Assembly (NCBI RefSeq): GCF_000473325.1
Contig: NZ_KI421513.1
Location: 2,551,217-2,615,216 of the forward strand
Direction: 5' to 3'
Length of the DNA stretch: 64,000 bases
Source: Leisingera caerulea DSM 24564
GTDB taxonomy: Bacteria; Pseudomonadota; Alphaproteobacteria; Rhodobacterales; Rhodobacteraceae
Shown: piece by piece, positions 19,274-27,592 of the stretch
How positions within the stretch are numbered: the stretch's first letter is position 1
Layout: each line of letters opens with the position of its first letter
Position numbers and translations under genes: made by a program
The notes under the pieces: generated by a model
The model's input: only the letters and a program-made list of their open reading frames with translations
Told to the model about the DNA's origin: nothing
The model's database searches: none

Positions 19274-19660
19274 ATGAAACATCTATTGGCAGGTATGGCC
19301 TTGGCTCTGGGTTTGGCAGGGGCCGCTGCGGCGGATCCGGTTCTCGGTGTCTGGAAAACGGAACCCGATGACGGCTCCTACGCCCATATCCAGATGGCGA
19401 AATGCGGCGCCGCGGTCTGCGGCAAGATTGCCCGCACCTTCAACAGCGGGGGCGAATACAAGTCCCCGAACCTCGGCAAGACTCTGGTGATCGACATGGT
19501 GCCGAACGGCGATGGCTCATACGAGGGCAAGGTCTGGCGGCCGTCCAACGACAAGATTTACATCGGCAAGATGGCAGTGACGGGCAACAGACTTGCCTTG
19601 CGCGGCTGCGTGGCGGGCGGGCTGATCTGCTCCAAGCAGACCTGGACCCGGATCAAGTGA
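19274..19660 (+). CDS. Secreted DUF2147 protein
   Basis: 128 residues starting at the ATG at 19274 behind a GGGAGGAAA ribosome site. It has a signal peptide ([20 protein letters not shown]) and a DUF2147 domain: [46 protein letters not shown] and the C-terminal [15 protein letters not shown]2147 proteins are beta-rich periplasmic proteins of unknown function. Confidence 0.85.
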   Translation: MKHLLAGMALALGLAGAAAADPVLGVWKTEPDDGSYAHIQMAKCGAAVCGKIARTFNSGGEYKSPNLGKTLVIDMVPNGDGSYEGKVWRPSNDKIYIGKMAVTGNRLALRGCVAGGLICSKQTWTRIK

Positions 19661-19678
19661 ACCGCTGAGGGGCTGTCT

Positions 19679-19930
19679 TTACAGCAGCCCCAGCTGCACC
19701 GGGATCGGCGCATAGCCGCGCTTCAGCTGCCGGTCCCGGAACCCTTCAAAAATCGCCAGCGCCTCTGCGTGACCGGCGAAATAGGTCCGCTTCTGCGCCC
19801 CGCCCGGCGCGTTCAGCGGCCCCGAGACACGCTCAACGCACCAGTCGCCGAACAGCGTCGGCGTCAGGCTCAGCAGGCAATAGCGGTGCTTGCCTTCGGT
19901 GTGGTCGTATTTCTCGAAACGGATGTGCAA
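19679..19930 (-). CDS. WGR domain protein
   Basis: 83-residue protein consisting of one WGR domain: RFEKYDHTEGKHRYCLLSLTPTLFGDWCVERVSG, later RTYFAGHAEALAIFEGFRDRQLKRGY. WGR domains occur in PARPs and in small bacterial proteins and are thought to bind nucleic acid ends. In this small form the function is unknown. Convergent with the DUF2147 gene. Confidence 0.82.
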   Translation of the reverse strand: MHIRFEKYDHTEGKHRYCLLSLTPTLFGDWCVERVSGPLNAPGGAQKRTYFAGHAEALAIFEGFRDRQLKRGYAPIPVQLGLL

Positions 19931-20037
19931 GGAGGGGGCCGCAGTGACAAAAGGTCCGCCCCGTATGCCTCGAAGCGGACCGCTTGTCTATTGCTCAAAC
20001 AGGTGAATTGTACCGGCCCCCGCGGCAGTTGCGGTGC

Positions 20038-20574
20038 TTACACCTCGCCGGTGTATTCGCCGCGCGCCGGGTAGTTGTTGGGGATCGCGAAATCCAGCGC
20101 CGCCACCAGTTCCGCGAAATGCGGGCGCACAAACGGCATGGTCTGGACTGAGCCGTAGTACAGCGTCTGCTCCGGCGTCACCATGAACAGGCCGGGTTCC
20201 GCAAACAGGTCCGGTTCCTCGATTCCGATCGAGGTCTTGCCGCGCGAGGTGGAGATATAGAGCCCCCAGTCGCGTGCCTCGGACAGCGGCAGGTCATAGC
20301 CGAACCGCAGCTCCTTGGCCTCGATCTTGTCCGCCATGGCGCGGGCGCGCTCCTCGCCGTCGGTGCTGATGGCGATGCAGTTGACGCCTCGCTCGGCAAA
20401 ATCCGGAACCTTCCTTTCGAACTCCTTCAAGTAGGTCGCGCAGATCGGGCAGTGCAGCCCGCGGTAAAAGCAGATCACTGTGCCTCGTTCGGCAGTCTCA
20501 GAGGACAGGTCGAACCGGCCGTGGTCCAGCGTCGGCAGGGACAGGTCCGGGGTTTTCTGGCGGGGAATCAGCAT
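20038..20574 (-). CDS. AhpC/TSA-family peroxiredoxin-like protein
   Basis: 178-residue thioredoxin-fold protein starting MLIPRQKTPDLSLPTL. The active-site segment is ICFYRGLHCPICATYLKEF with C42 and C45 forming a CxxC. Later segments are FMVTPEQTLYYG and MPFVRPHF. It resembles the peroxiredoxin-like branch of AhpC/TSA proteins, so it probably reduces peroxides or acts as a thiol oxidoreductase. It is divergent from an AraC-type regulator, with a direct repeat between the two genes that may be the regulator's target. Confidence 0.85.
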   Translation of the reverse strand: MLIPRQKTPDLSLPTLDHGRFDLSSETAERGTVICFYRGLHCPICATYLKEFERKVPDFAERGVNCIAISTDGEERARAMADKIEAKELRFGYDLPLSEARDWGLYISTSRGKTSIGIEEPDLFAEPGLFMVTPEQTLYYGSVQTMPFVRPHFAELVAALDFAIPNNYPARGEYTGEV

Positions 20575-20596
20575 GGGCAGGGTCCTTGTGAACGGT

Positions 20597-20622
20597 GTGA
20601 GTGGTGGTGCGTGAGTGGTGGT
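20597..20622. promoter_or_regulatory. Direct repeat, probable AraC-type operator
   Basis: GTGAGTGGTGGT occurs twice without mismatch (20597-20608 and 20611-20622), a 14-bp period, in the 117-bp gap between the peroxiredoxin gene and the divergent AraC-family gene. AraC-type proteins typically bind such direct repeats. The repeat lies closer to the peroxiredoxin start. Confidence 0.5.
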
Positions 20623-20691
20623 CTTGTTCAAAGGTATCGCGCAGTTTAAGGTCTCATAAATCCGAAAAACCTGATGGGAACACCGGAAGTC

Positions 20692-21423
20692 ATGGACCGC
20701 CTCACCACCTTGATGGACCGATTCCAGCTCGCAGTACAGGCCGCGGCGCCGGGGGAGGCCAATCTGGCCGCGGTGGCTGACGGCACCGGCGCGCCGGTGC
20801 GCATCCTCTACTGCACCAAAGCGGCGCTGGAGGGGCTGGACCCTGGCACGGTCATGTGGTCCGCGCGGGTGGAGTGGTCCGGGCAGAGCAACCCGTTTCT
20901 GGCCGCCTTGCCGCCGATGGTGGAGTACGGCGTCGCCGGAAACCCCGAGGCGCAGGGCCTGGTGCGGCTGATGCAGGAGGAAACAGAGGGCCAGCACTGC
21001 GGCGCGCAGTCGGTGATCAACCGGCTGGGCGAGGTTCTGATGGTGCGCCTGCTGCGCAACCAGATCCGGAAAGGCGCGACTGAGCCGGGACTGCTGGCCG
21101 GTCTCGCGGATCCGCGCCTCAGCCGGGCCATCGTGGCGATGCATGATCATCCCGGCCGCCTTTGGACCAACGCCGATCTGGCGCAGGAGGCGGGATTGTC
21201 GCTCTCACGCTTTGCGGAGCTGTTCGCGGCGGAAGTGGGCGAAACCCCGATGGGCTACCTGCGCCGCTGGCGCCTGATCCTGGCGCATCAGGACCTCGTG
21301 CGCGGCGACCGGGTGGAGGCTGTGGCGCGCCGCTACGCCTACGCCAGCCCCGAAGGCTTCACCCGCGCCTTCCGCAAGGCGTACGGCGTCGCGCCGGTCT
21401 CCTTGCGAACCGCTGCTGCTTGA
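20692..21423 (+). CDS. AraC-family transcriptional regulator
   Basis: 243 residues from the ATG at 20692; an in-frame ATG at 20674 would add six residues and cannot be excluded. The N-terminal half resembles the cupin-type sensing domain of AraC proteins. The C-terminal half is a double helix-turn-helix: MHDHPGRLWTNADLAQEAGLSLSRFAELFAAEVGETPMGYLRRWRL and the second helix pair AVARRYAYASPEGFTRAFRKAYGVAP. It probably controls the divergent peroxiredoxin gene, making a small redox-response unit. The inducer is unknown. Confidence 0.9.
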   Translation: MDRLTTLMDRFQLAVQAAAPGEANLAAVADGTGAPVRILYCTKAALEGLDPGTVMWSARVEWSGQSNPFLAALPPMVEYGVAGNPEAQGLVRLMQEETEGQHCGAQSVINRLGEVLMVRLLRNQIRKGATEPGLLAGLADPRLSRAIVAMHDHPGRLWTNADLAQEAGLSLSRFAELFAAEVGETPMGYLRRWRLILAHQDLVRGDRVEAVARRYAYASPEGFTRAFRKAYGVAPVSLRTAAA

Positions 21424-21433
21424 ACGCCGCAGC

Positions 21434-21465
21434 TTTCATCTTTCCCAAAGTACTCCCGCCGGAGG
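21434..21465 (+). repeat. Roseobacter-type intergenic repeat, copy 1
   Basis: A 32-bp motif reading TTCATCTTTCCCAAAGTACT then CCCGCCGGAGGC lies between the AraC gene and hisH. A related copy occurs in the other orientation at 58210-58242. Motifs of this form recur between genes of Roseobacter-group genomes; the CCGCCGGAGG part can form a short hairpin. Confidence 0.55.
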
Positions 21466-21489
21466 CCACGGCGCGCCAGCGCCGTCCCC

Positions 21490-22128
21490 TTAGGGTTTCC
21501 AGGTCAGGAAATTGCCGATCATCCGCAATCCGGTGGCCTGGCTTTTCTCCGGGTGGAACTGCATGCCGACCATCGTGTCCCGGCCGATCACTGCGGTCAC
21601 GTCGCCGGCATAATCCACATGCGCCAGCCGCTCCGCCGGGCTGGCCACTCGGAAGTGGTAGGAATGCACGAAATACACGTGATCGCCGCTTTCAATCCCG
21701 TCAAACACCGGGTGCGCATGGTCGATCACCAGGTCGTTCCACCCCATGTGCGGCACCTTCAGGGCCGGGTCGGCGGGCGTGATTTTCACCACATCGCCGC
21801 CGATCCAGCCCAGGCCCGGAGTGTCCTGATACTCGTGCCCGGTGGTCGCCATCAGCTGCATGCCGACGCAGATTCCCAGGAAGGGCCGGCCCTTCTGCTC
21901 CACCGCTTCGACCATAGCATCATAAATGCCCTTGTGGCCGCGCAGCTCTGCCGCGCAGGCCGGAAAGGCGCCGTCGCCCGGCAGCACCAGCCGGTCGGCG
22001 CGTGCCACAACATCGGCGTCAGACGTCACCACAACCTCTCCCGCATCCATCTCCCGCGCCATGCGCTGGAACGCCTTTTCAGCGGAGTGCAGGTTGCCGG
22101 ATTCGTAATCGATAATCGCGGTCAGCAT
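21490..22128 (-). CDS. hisH: Imidazole glycerol phosphate synthase, glutamine amidotransferase subunit
   Basis: Supplies ammonia from glutamine to HisF. 212 residues from MLTAIIDYESGNLHSAEKAF. The class I amidotransferase triad is visible: C87 in GICVGMQ and the His/Glu pair in FHPEKS near residue 193. The PGDGAF oxyanion-region motif is intact. It starts 1 bp after the hisB stop, so the two are co-translated. Confidence 0.96.
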   Translation of the reverse strand: MLTAIIDYESGNLHSAEKAFQRMAREMDAGEVVVTSDADVVARADRLVLPGDGAFPACAAELRGHKGIYDAMVEAVEQKGRPFLGICVGMQLMATTGHEYQDTPGLGWIGGDVVKITPADPALKVPHMGWNDLVIDHAHPVFDGIESGDHVYFVHSYHFRVASPAERLAHVDYAGDVTAVIGRDTMVGMQFHPEKSQATGLRMIGNFLTWKP

Positions 22129-22129
22129 G

Positions 22130-22717
22130 TCAGAGCGCACCTTTGGTGGACGGAATCGCATCCGCCTTGCGCGGATCGGTCTCCACCGCCAGCCGCAGCG
22201 CGCGGGCCACTGCTTTGAACGCCGCTTCGGCAATATGGTGGCTGTTGAACCCGTGCAGCTGGTCAATGTGCAGGGTAATGCCGCCATGGGTGCTGAGCGC
22301 CTGGAAGAACTCGCGCACCAGTTCGGTGTCGAATGCGCCGATCTTCTGGGTGGGCAGCTCCACATTCCAGATCAGGAAGGGGCGCGCCGAAAGATCCAGC
22401 GCGCAGCGCACCTGGGCGTCATCCATCGGCAGATGGCACTCGCCGTAACGGCGGATGCCCTTCTTGTCTCCCAGCGCCTGCACCAGCGCCTGACCCAGCG
22501 CAATGCCGGTGTCCTCCACCGTGTGGTGGTCGTCGATGTGGTAATCGCCCTTGGCGCGGATGGTCATGTCGATCAGCGAATGGCGCGCCAGCTGGTCCAG
22601 CATGTGATCAAAGAAGCCGACGCCGGTCTGGTTGTCATAAACCCCGGTGCCGTCGAGGTTGATCTCGACCGAAATATCGGTTTCCGCGGTCTTGCGGGTC
22701 ACTTTGGCGGTACGCAT
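22130..22717 (-). CDS. hisB: Imidazoleglycerol-phosphate dehydratase
   Basis: Dehydrates imidazole glycerol phosphate; manganese enzyme. 195 residues from [15 protein letters not shown]. The ATG at 22717 is preferred because AAGGATAA stands at good distance, whereas the ATG 21 bp upstream has no ribosome site. Metal-binding motifs [22 protein letters not shown] and [11 protein letters not shown] are present. It is the single-function form without the phosphatase domain of the enterobacterial HisB. First gene of the hisB-hisH pair. Confidence 0.95.
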   Translation of the reverse strand: MRTAKVTRKTAETDISVEINLDGTGVYDNQTGVGFFDHMLDQLARHSLIDMTIRAKGDYHIDDHHTVEDTGIALGQALVQALGDKKGIRRYGECHLPMDDAQVRCALDLSARPFLIWNVELPTQKIGAFDTELVREFFQALSTHGGITLHIDQLHGFNSHHIAEAAFKAVARALRLAVETDPRKADAIPSTKGAL

Positions 22718-22920
22718 CAGCGGCTTATCCTTCGTCATGCTGCCAGAACTTTAATTCTGCCTGGGCGCTTATAGGGCGGGCAGGGGGCACGGCTCAAGTG
22801 CGGCATTGTGCATGGGGGGCAATCTGTTGCGGCAATCCCGGCCTTTTCCCGGTCTCTTGCGCCCGGATGCGCCGCATGCGAGCTTGGGCGCAAATCCGTG
22901 ACCATTCAAAAGGGCCGACC

Positions 22921-23160
22921 ATGTCCACCTGCGTCTTTGTCCAGATCCGCTGCAAGCCCGGCACCACCTACAAGGTGGCCGAGGAGATTGCGCTGCGGGA
23001 AATCCATTCGGAACTCTACTCCACCAGCGGCAACTTCGACCTCTTGATGAAGCTCTACATTCCCAGTGGCGAAGATGTGGGCAAATACATCAACGACCAG
23101 CTGCTGCAGATCGAGGGGATTGAACGCTCGCTCACCACCATGACCTACAAGGTCTTCTAA
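22921..23160 (+). CDS. Stand-alone Lrp/AsnC ligand-binding (RAM) domain protein
   Basis: 79-residue protein starting MSTCVFVQIRCKPGTTYKVAEEIA and covering the alpha/beta effector-binding domain of Lrp/AsnC regulators (LYSTSGNFDLLMKLYIPSGED, GIERSLTTMTYKVF). The DNA-binding helix-turn-helix domain is missing. Such single-domain members can form decamers and bind amino acids. It is divergent from hisB and convergent with an aminotransferase gene. Confidence 0.85.
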   Translation: MSTCVFVQIRCKPGTTYKVAEEIALREIHSELYSTSGNFDLLMKLYIPSGEDVGKYINDQLLQIEGIERSLTTMTYKVF

Positions 23161-23190
23161 GAGACCCGGGGCGCAAGCGCCCAACAGTAA

Positions 23191-23217
23191 AACGCCCCGC
23201 AGTGCGGGGCGTTTTTT
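23191..23217 (+). terminator. Intrinsic terminator between two convergent genes
   Basis: AACGCCCCGCA (23191-23201) pairs with TGCGGGGCGTT (23203-23213) and is followed by TTTTTG. On the minus strand the same hairpin is followed by TTACTG only, so it mainly serves the plus-strand gene. Confidence 0.88.
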
Positions 23218-23234
23218 GTTTTCGGGGTAAAGGA

Positions 23235-24587
23235 TCAGGCGGCAATCAGCCCCTTGTCCTGCAGTTCTGCATAGGCGGTATCGACGGCGGCTTTCATCCG
23301 GGCCAGCATGTCGTCCACCTCTGCCTTAGTGATGATCAGCGGCGGGCACAGCGCCAGCGCATTGCCGGCCACCGCCCGCAGGATCAGCCCGTTGTCCTGG
23401 CAGGCCTTCTGCGCAGCAGCCCCTGCGGCCCCCTTGTCAAAGCTTGCGCCGGTGGTCTTGTTCGACACCAGCTCCAGCGCCGCAATCAGCCCCTTGCCGC
23501 GCACCTCGCCGACCAGCGGGTGATCGGTGAAGATCCCGCGCAGCTGCGCCTGCATATAGGCGCCCACCTCGGCGGCATGCTCAAACAAGTTGTCACGCTC
23601 ATAAATCTCCAGCGTCTTCAGCGCCGCGGCGCAGGCCGCCGGGTGGCCGGAGTAGGTATAACCATGTCCGAACACGCCAACCTCGTTGGTCTGCGCAATC
23701 ATCGCCTCATACATCCAGCCCGGAATGACCGACGCCGAGATCGGGAAATAGGCCGAGGAGAGCTGCTTGGCGAAGGTCATCAAATCCGGCTTGATGCCCA
23801 TGGTGGTGCAGCCGAAATCGGCCCCGGTGCGCCCGAAGCCGCAGATCACCTCATCGGCCCAAACCAGGATGCCATGCTTGCGCAGCAGCGCCTGCAGCTT
23901 CTCGTAATATCCCTCCGGCGGCACGATCACGCCCGATGCGCCGGTGATCGGCTCCACGATCATCGCGGCGATGGTGTCAGGGTCTTCGGCCAGGATCTGT
24001 TCTTCCAGATTGCTGATGATCCGGTCGACAAACTGCTCCTCGGTCTCGTTGCCCTGACGGCCTGTGTAATAATGCGGCGCGTCCGAGCGCAGGATATGCA
24101 ACGCCTCCAGCGGCGCGTCGAAATGCGCCAGATTCGCGGGCAGGGAGGTCAGCGAACCGGCGGCGACGGTGACCCCGTGATAGCCGCGCTCGCGGGTGAT
24201 GATCTTGCGCTTCTCCGGCTTGCCGATGGCGTTGAAGTAATAGCGCAGCATCTTGTAATGGGTGTCATTGGCATCCGAGCCGGAGTTGCCGAAGAAGATA
24301 TAGGCATCCTCCACCGGCACCATTGCCTTCAGCTTCTCAGCCAGCTCCATGACCGGCTTGTGGGTCTTGCCGCCAAAGGTGTGGGTGAACGGCAGTTTGT
24401 GCAGCTGCTCTGTGATCGCATCCATCACCTCGGTGTTGCTGTAACCCAGCGAGGTGCACCACAGGCCCGCCAGCCCTTCGATGTATTTGTTGCCGTCCGT
24501 GTCATAGACATAGATGCCGTCGCCGCGGTCCAGGCACAGTTGCTCGGTCGCGGTGAAATTGGTGGTGGGATAGATGACAGGGGCCAT
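23235..24587 (-). CDS. Class III omega-aminotransferase
   Basis: PLP-dependent aminotransferase of 450 residues from MAPVIYPTTNFTATEQ; a GGAGGAG site precedes the ATG. It has GLAGLWCTSLGYS, FFGNSGSDANDT, the PLP Asp in WADEVICGFGRTG and the Schiff-base lysine K274 in TFAKQLSSAY. The overall pattern fits the omega-amino acid:pyruvate group that acts on taurine, putrescine-like amines or beta-alanine. The amine donor cannot be fixed from sequence alone. The gene is followed on its 3' side by a convergent Lrp-domain gene. Confidence 0.9.
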   Translation of the reverse strand: MAPVIYPTTNFTATEQLCLDRGDGIYVYDTDGNKYIEGLAGLWCTSLGYSNTEVMDAITEQLHKLPFTHTFGGKTHKPVMELAEKLKAMVPVEDAYIFFGNSGSDANDTHYKMLRYYFNAIGKPEKRKIITRERGYHGVTVAAGSLTSLPANLAHFDAPLEALHILRSDAPHYYTGRQGNETEEQFVDRIISNLEEQILAEDPDTIAAMIVEPITGASGVIVPPEGYYEKLQALLRKHGILVWADEVICGFGRTGADFGCTTMGIKPDLMTFAKQLSSAYFPISASVIPGWMYEAMIAQTNEVGVFGHGYTYSGHPAACAAALKTLEIYERDNLFEHAAEVGAYMQAQLRGIFTDHPLVGEVRGKGLIAALELVSNKTTGASFDKGAAGAAAQKACQDNGLILRAVAGNALALCPPLIITKAEVDDMLARMKAAVDTAYAELQDKGLIAA

Positions 24588-24695
24588 GGCCAAACTCCTC
24601 CGGTGAACCGCCCTTGGGGCACATTTGAGGGAAGCTTTGGCGTGTTTTGGCACGCGCGTCAAAAGGAATTTGATCAAATTTCACCGGCAAGGCTG

Positions 24696-24726
24696 AAAAA
24701 GCGAAAGGCCGCCCCGAAGGGCGGCC
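24696..24726 (-). terminator. Intrinsic terminator after tRNA-Gly copy 1
   Basis: On the minus strand GGCCGCCC-TTCG-GGGCGGCC is followed by TTTCGCTTTTT. It is part of a repeated unit seen three times, once behind each tRNA-Gly. Confidence 0.88.
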
Positions 24727-24740
24727 TGTCCGGTTCCGGA

Positions 24741-24815
24741 TGGAGCGGGCGATGAGATTCGAACTCACGACCCTTACCTTGGCAAGGTAATGCTCTACCC
24801 CTGAGCTACGCCCGC
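24741..24815 (-). tRNA. tRNA-Gly (GCC anticodon), copy 1
   Basis: Minus strand: acceptor GCGGGCG/CGCCCGC, anticodon stem TTACC/GGTAA with loop TTGCCAA (anticodon GCC), T arm GTGAG-TTCGAAT-CTCAT, discriminator T and encoded CCA. 75 nt. Identical in sequence to the copies at 24960 and 27593. Confidence 0.97.
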
Positions 24816-24913
24816 GCTGCCATCTGGTGAGGCGGTGAATAGGAAATCCGGCAGGCGGCTGCAAGCGGAAAATGACAGGGCCATGAAGAAAATGCCGCCG
24901 CTGCCGCCGGGCC

Positions 24914-24944
24914 AAAAAGCGAAAGGCCGCCCCAAAGGACGGCC
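24914..24944 (-). terminator. Intrinsic terminator after tRNA-Gly copy 2
   Basis: Minus strand GGCCGTCC-TTTG-GGGCGGCC followed by TTTCGCTTTTT; one change from copies 1 and 3 that keeps pairing through a G-U pair. Confidence 0.85.
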
Positions 24945-24959
24945 TTTTCGGCTTTCGAA

Positions 24960-25034
24960 TGGAGCGGGCGATGAGATTCGAACTCACGACCCTTACCTTG
25001 GCAAGGTAATGCTCTACCCCTGAGCTACGCCCGC
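24960..25034 (-). tRNA. tRNA-Gly (GCC anticodon), copy 2
   Basis: Same 75-nt sequence as copy 1, 219 bp away. The flanks are also related (terminator on one side, GCTGCCAT--GGTGAG on the other), so the pair arose by tandem duplication of a unit larger than the tRNA. Confidence 0.97.
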
Positions 25035-25124
25035 GCTGCCATTCGGTGAGCCGGTGTTTAGGGTTTTCCAAAACGGGCTGCAAGAAGAAATTTTCAAAAC
25101 GCTGCAAGTAATTGTGGATAATCA

Positions 25125-25538
25125 CTATTCTCCGGTTCTGAGGAAGCCCGCGAGGCGGGTTTCCAGGGCTTCAAGGTCCTTGGTTTCGCATTCCCAGACC
25201 GTCAGCACCTGCCAGCCCGCGGCCAGCAGGGCCGCCTCTTGCTCTGCGTCGCGTTCGGCATTGCGGCGCAGCTTGGGCTCCCAGTAATCGCGGCGGCTGG
25301 ACGGAATGCGCCCGTCGCGGCAGTCATGCAGATGCCAGAAGCAGCCGTGCACAAAAATCACCTTGCGGCGCGGTCCGAACACCAGGTCGGGCTTGCCCGG
25401 CAGGTCCTTGCGGTGCAGCCGGTAGCGGTAGCCCATGCCATGCACCATCCGCCGCACCAGCATTTCGGGCTTGGTGTGCTTGGCGCGGATCTTCGCCATA
25501 TTGGCGCTGCGCCGCTCTGGTGTCAGGGTGTCGGCCAT
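25125..25538 (-). CDS. vsr: Very short patch repair endonuclease
   Basis: Mismatch endonuclease that nicks next to T:G mismatches left by deamination of 5-methylcytosine. 137 residues. Residues that match the catalytic set of E. coli Vsr appear at the same numbers: D51 in KPDLVF, H64 and H69 in FVHGCFWHLH. The zinc-site segments FWHLHDC and the N-terminal MAKIRAKHTKPE are typical. It is the last gene of the methyltransferase-restriction-vsr operon and its start overlaps the end of the restriction gene by 16 bp. Confidence 0.95.
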   Translation of the reverse strand: MADTLTPERRSANMAKIRAKHTKPEMLVRRMVHGMGYRYRLHRKDLPGKPDLVFGPRRKVIFVHGCFWHLHDCRDGRIPSSRRDYWEPKLRRNAERDAEQEAALLAAGWQVLTVWECETKDLEALETRLAGFLRTGE

Positions 25539-26425
25539 TCCACATGGTGCCTGGATTGTTCCACCATGCGCGTATGATAGCCGCTTTCGATCCGGCAGGA
25601 AATGAAGGCGCTGGGCGGGCAGGGCGGCAGCCCCAGCGCTTTGATCAGCTGGGCATCCTTCTGGCCTTCCAGCAGCACGATCTGCTCGCGCGCCAGAATA
25701 TCGCGGGTGCCATGGCCGCCGTCGGCGCGGATGCGGCGCATGAAGTCCTTCTGCTGCGCCACCGCCTCCACCACGTCGCGGGGGACCGGGCAGCCCTGGA
25801 TCAGCCGGAACAGCCGCGCCATCCGCTCGTTGCCGGTCTCTCCCGCAAAGATCTGCTCCACCGCCGCCTCATCCGCGGTGCGCCAGAAATTTGCGGGGTA
25901 GGGCTGATCCTTCAGCAGCCACAGAATGTGGCGGAACCCCTCGGCTGAAATGCTGCGCTTGGCATCCTTGTTCTGTCCGGCTGTCAGGTAGTCCGGCCGG
26001 GCGATGATCAGCCCCAGATAGCAGCGCGCCCGCACTTCATCCGCGGCGACCAGCAGGCAGGCGCAATCAACCGCCTCGGTCGGAATCATCCAGTTGCCGC
26101 CCATGGTGTGCTTGATGTCGACATCCTGGCCCAGGATTTCGGTGTCCAGCCGCCCCTTGCGCAGTTTCAGCAGCGCCCGCAGCTCAATCTCAACCCGGGT
26201 GCCGATATAAGTCTTTTCGGTCTTTTCCAGCTCTTCATAGGCGCGCCGCCCGGTCTTGGGCGTCATGATCACATCGTCGATGCATTGGCGCAGCATCTGC
26301 GGCACATCGTATTCCAGTGCCAAAGCCCCGCCCGCACGGGTGGTGATTTCTTCCGCCAGCGGAAAGAGGCGGCCGAAATCCGGATGCCCGGGCTGGACAA
26401 GGCTGTCGGGAAGCTTCTGTTTCAT
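25523..26425 (-). CDS. Type II restriction endonuclease, NaeI family
   Basis: 300 residues from the ATG at 26425 (a GTG 9 bp upstream is possible). It follows the NaeI pattern closely: LEKTEKTYIGTRVEIEL, VDIKHTMGGNWMIP, NKDAKRSISAEG and a C-terminal EVVEAVAQQKDFMRRIR. The catalytic acids and lysine expected from NaeI (E70, D86, D95, K97) correspond to E79, D94, D103 and K105 here. NaeI cuts GCCGGC and needs a second effector site; the same target is a reasonable guess but not proven. The protein is followed by vsr and preceded by the methyltransferase gene. Confidence 0.9.
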   Translation of the reverse strand: MKQKLPDSLVQPGHPDFGRLFPLAEEITTRAGGALALEYDVPQMLRQCIDDVIMTPKTGRRAYEELEKTEKTYIGTRVEIELRALLKLRKGRLDTEILGQDVDIKHTMGGNWMIPTEAVDCACLLVAADEVRARCYLGLIIARPDYLTAGQNKDAKRSISAEGFRHILWLLKDQPYPANFWRTADEAAVEQIFAGETGNERMARLFRLIQGCPVPRDVVEAVAQQKDFMRRIRADGGHGTRDILAREQIVLLEGQKDAQLIKALGLPPCPPSAFISCRIESGYHTRMVEQSRHHVEWPTP

Positions 26426-26488
26426 GCTGAACACCGCCTGGCCGGCAGGCCGGGCGCTGCCTTCAGCTTTGTTTCCAAAACGATTGGC

Positions 26489-27448
26489 TTACGCCCGCAC
26501 GGCATGCAGCGCCGGTTTGGCAATTGCGGCCTTCAACTCCCGCGCCACCGCCTCAGCCACCGGCGGCGGGAAGGCGTTGCCGACTTGGCGGTAGGCGTTG
26601 GTCTTGGCGCCGGTGAAATGCCAAGCGTCCGGGAAGCCTTGAATGCGCGCAACCATCCGCACCGTGAGGCGCGGCATGTCGTTGTGGAACGGGTCCGGCG
26701 CCTCATTGGCGATGGTGCGCCCCTCAACCCCCAGGGCCGCCCAGGCGCGTCGCGCGCGGGTCGGGCCCAGATCCGGCCCGCCGTGTTTCTTGGAGCCGCC
26801 GACGATGGTCGGCGCAATCTCATCCGCCTTGGCCGCCCAGTCGTCCGCCCCGCGCCAGCCGCGTTCCTTCATCAGGTCGATCAGCGTGGCGCCCACGGTC
26901 GGCGGGTTGTGCGGCAGCGGCTCGGGCCAGTTGAACTGGCCGGCAAACTCCTTGCGCAAGGCCACAATCGCCACCCGCGGCCGCAGCTGCGGCACGCCAA
27001 AGTCGGAGGCGTTCAACAAGCGCCAGTCGGTCTCGTACCCCAGCTTTGACAGCTGCTTCTTCAGCTTCTCGCGGTAGTCATGGAAAACTGCATCCAGAAA
27101 GCCGCGCACGTTCTCGATCATCACGGCGCGGGGGCGGGTGGCGTCGACGATCTCGATCGCATCATCAAACAGATTGCGCTCGTCCTTCTCGCCCAGCTGC
27201 TTGCCAGCGACGGAAAACGGCGGGCAGGGCAGACCGCCTGCCAGCAGGTCGATACCTTTGTAATCGCCCGCAACGTCCTTGAACTTGCGCACGTCTTCTT
27301 CCAGCACGTTCCATGCGGGGCGGTTGTGGCGCAGGGTGGCGCAGCAATGCTTGTCGATCTCAACCAGCGCGGTGTGATCAAAGCCCGCCGCCTCGAGACC
27401 GAGGGCCTGGCCGCCCGCACCTGCGCATAGTTCAACCGATGTCAGCAT
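26489..27448 (-). CDS. DNA (cytosine-5) methyltransferase of the NaeI-like system
   Basis: 319 residues starting MLTSVELCAGAGGQALGLEAAGF (motif I). Motif IV is GGLPCPPFSVAG with the nucleophile C75, motif VI MIENVRGF, motif VIII RPRVAIVAL and the C-terminal motif X QVGNAFPPPVAEAVA. It should protect the host from the adjacent restriction enzyme; 5-methylcytosine deamination explains the linked vsr. First gene of the three-gene operon, 63 bp before the nuclease gene. Confidence 0.94.
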   Translation of the reverse strand: MLTSVELCAGAGGQALGLEAAGFDHTALVEIDKHCCATLRHNRPAWNVLEEDVRKFKDVAGDYKGIDLLAGGLPCPPFSVAGKQLGEKDERNLFDDAIEIVDATRPRAVMIENVRGFLDAVFHDYREKLKKQLSKLGYETDWRLLNASDFGVPQLRPRVAIVALRKEFAGQFNWPEPLPHNPPTVGATLIDLMKERGWRGADDWAAKADEIAPTIVGGSKKHGGPDLGPTRARRAWAALGVEGRTIANEAPDPFHNDMPRLTVRMVARIQGFPDAWHFTGAKTNAYRQVGNAFPPPVAEAVARELKAAIAKPALHAVRA

Positions 27449-27548
27449 TCTGCTCTGCCCGCCCGTTTCTGTTCTTGCTCTGTTCCTAAGCGGAATCGTG
27501 ATTCCGCACAAGGTTTTCTGCACCCGGGCAGACTATGCGGAAATCCTC

Positions 27549-27578
27549 AAAAGCGAAAGGCCGCCCCGAAGGGCGGCC
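27549..27578 (-). terminator. Intrinsic terminator after tRNA-Gly copy 3
   Basis: Minus strand GGCCGCCC-TTCG-GGGCGGCC then TTTCGCTTTT, the same as behind copy 1. It lies 100 bp upstream of the methyltransferase start, insulating the operon from tRNA transcription. Confidence 0.88.
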
Positions 27579-27592
27579 TGTCCGTTTCCCGA

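Noticed and set aside
25113..25121. Consensus DnaA box TGTGGATAA next to vsr
   Set aside because: A single box without clusters, AT-rich unwinding element or origin genes; expected by chance and not evidence of an origin.
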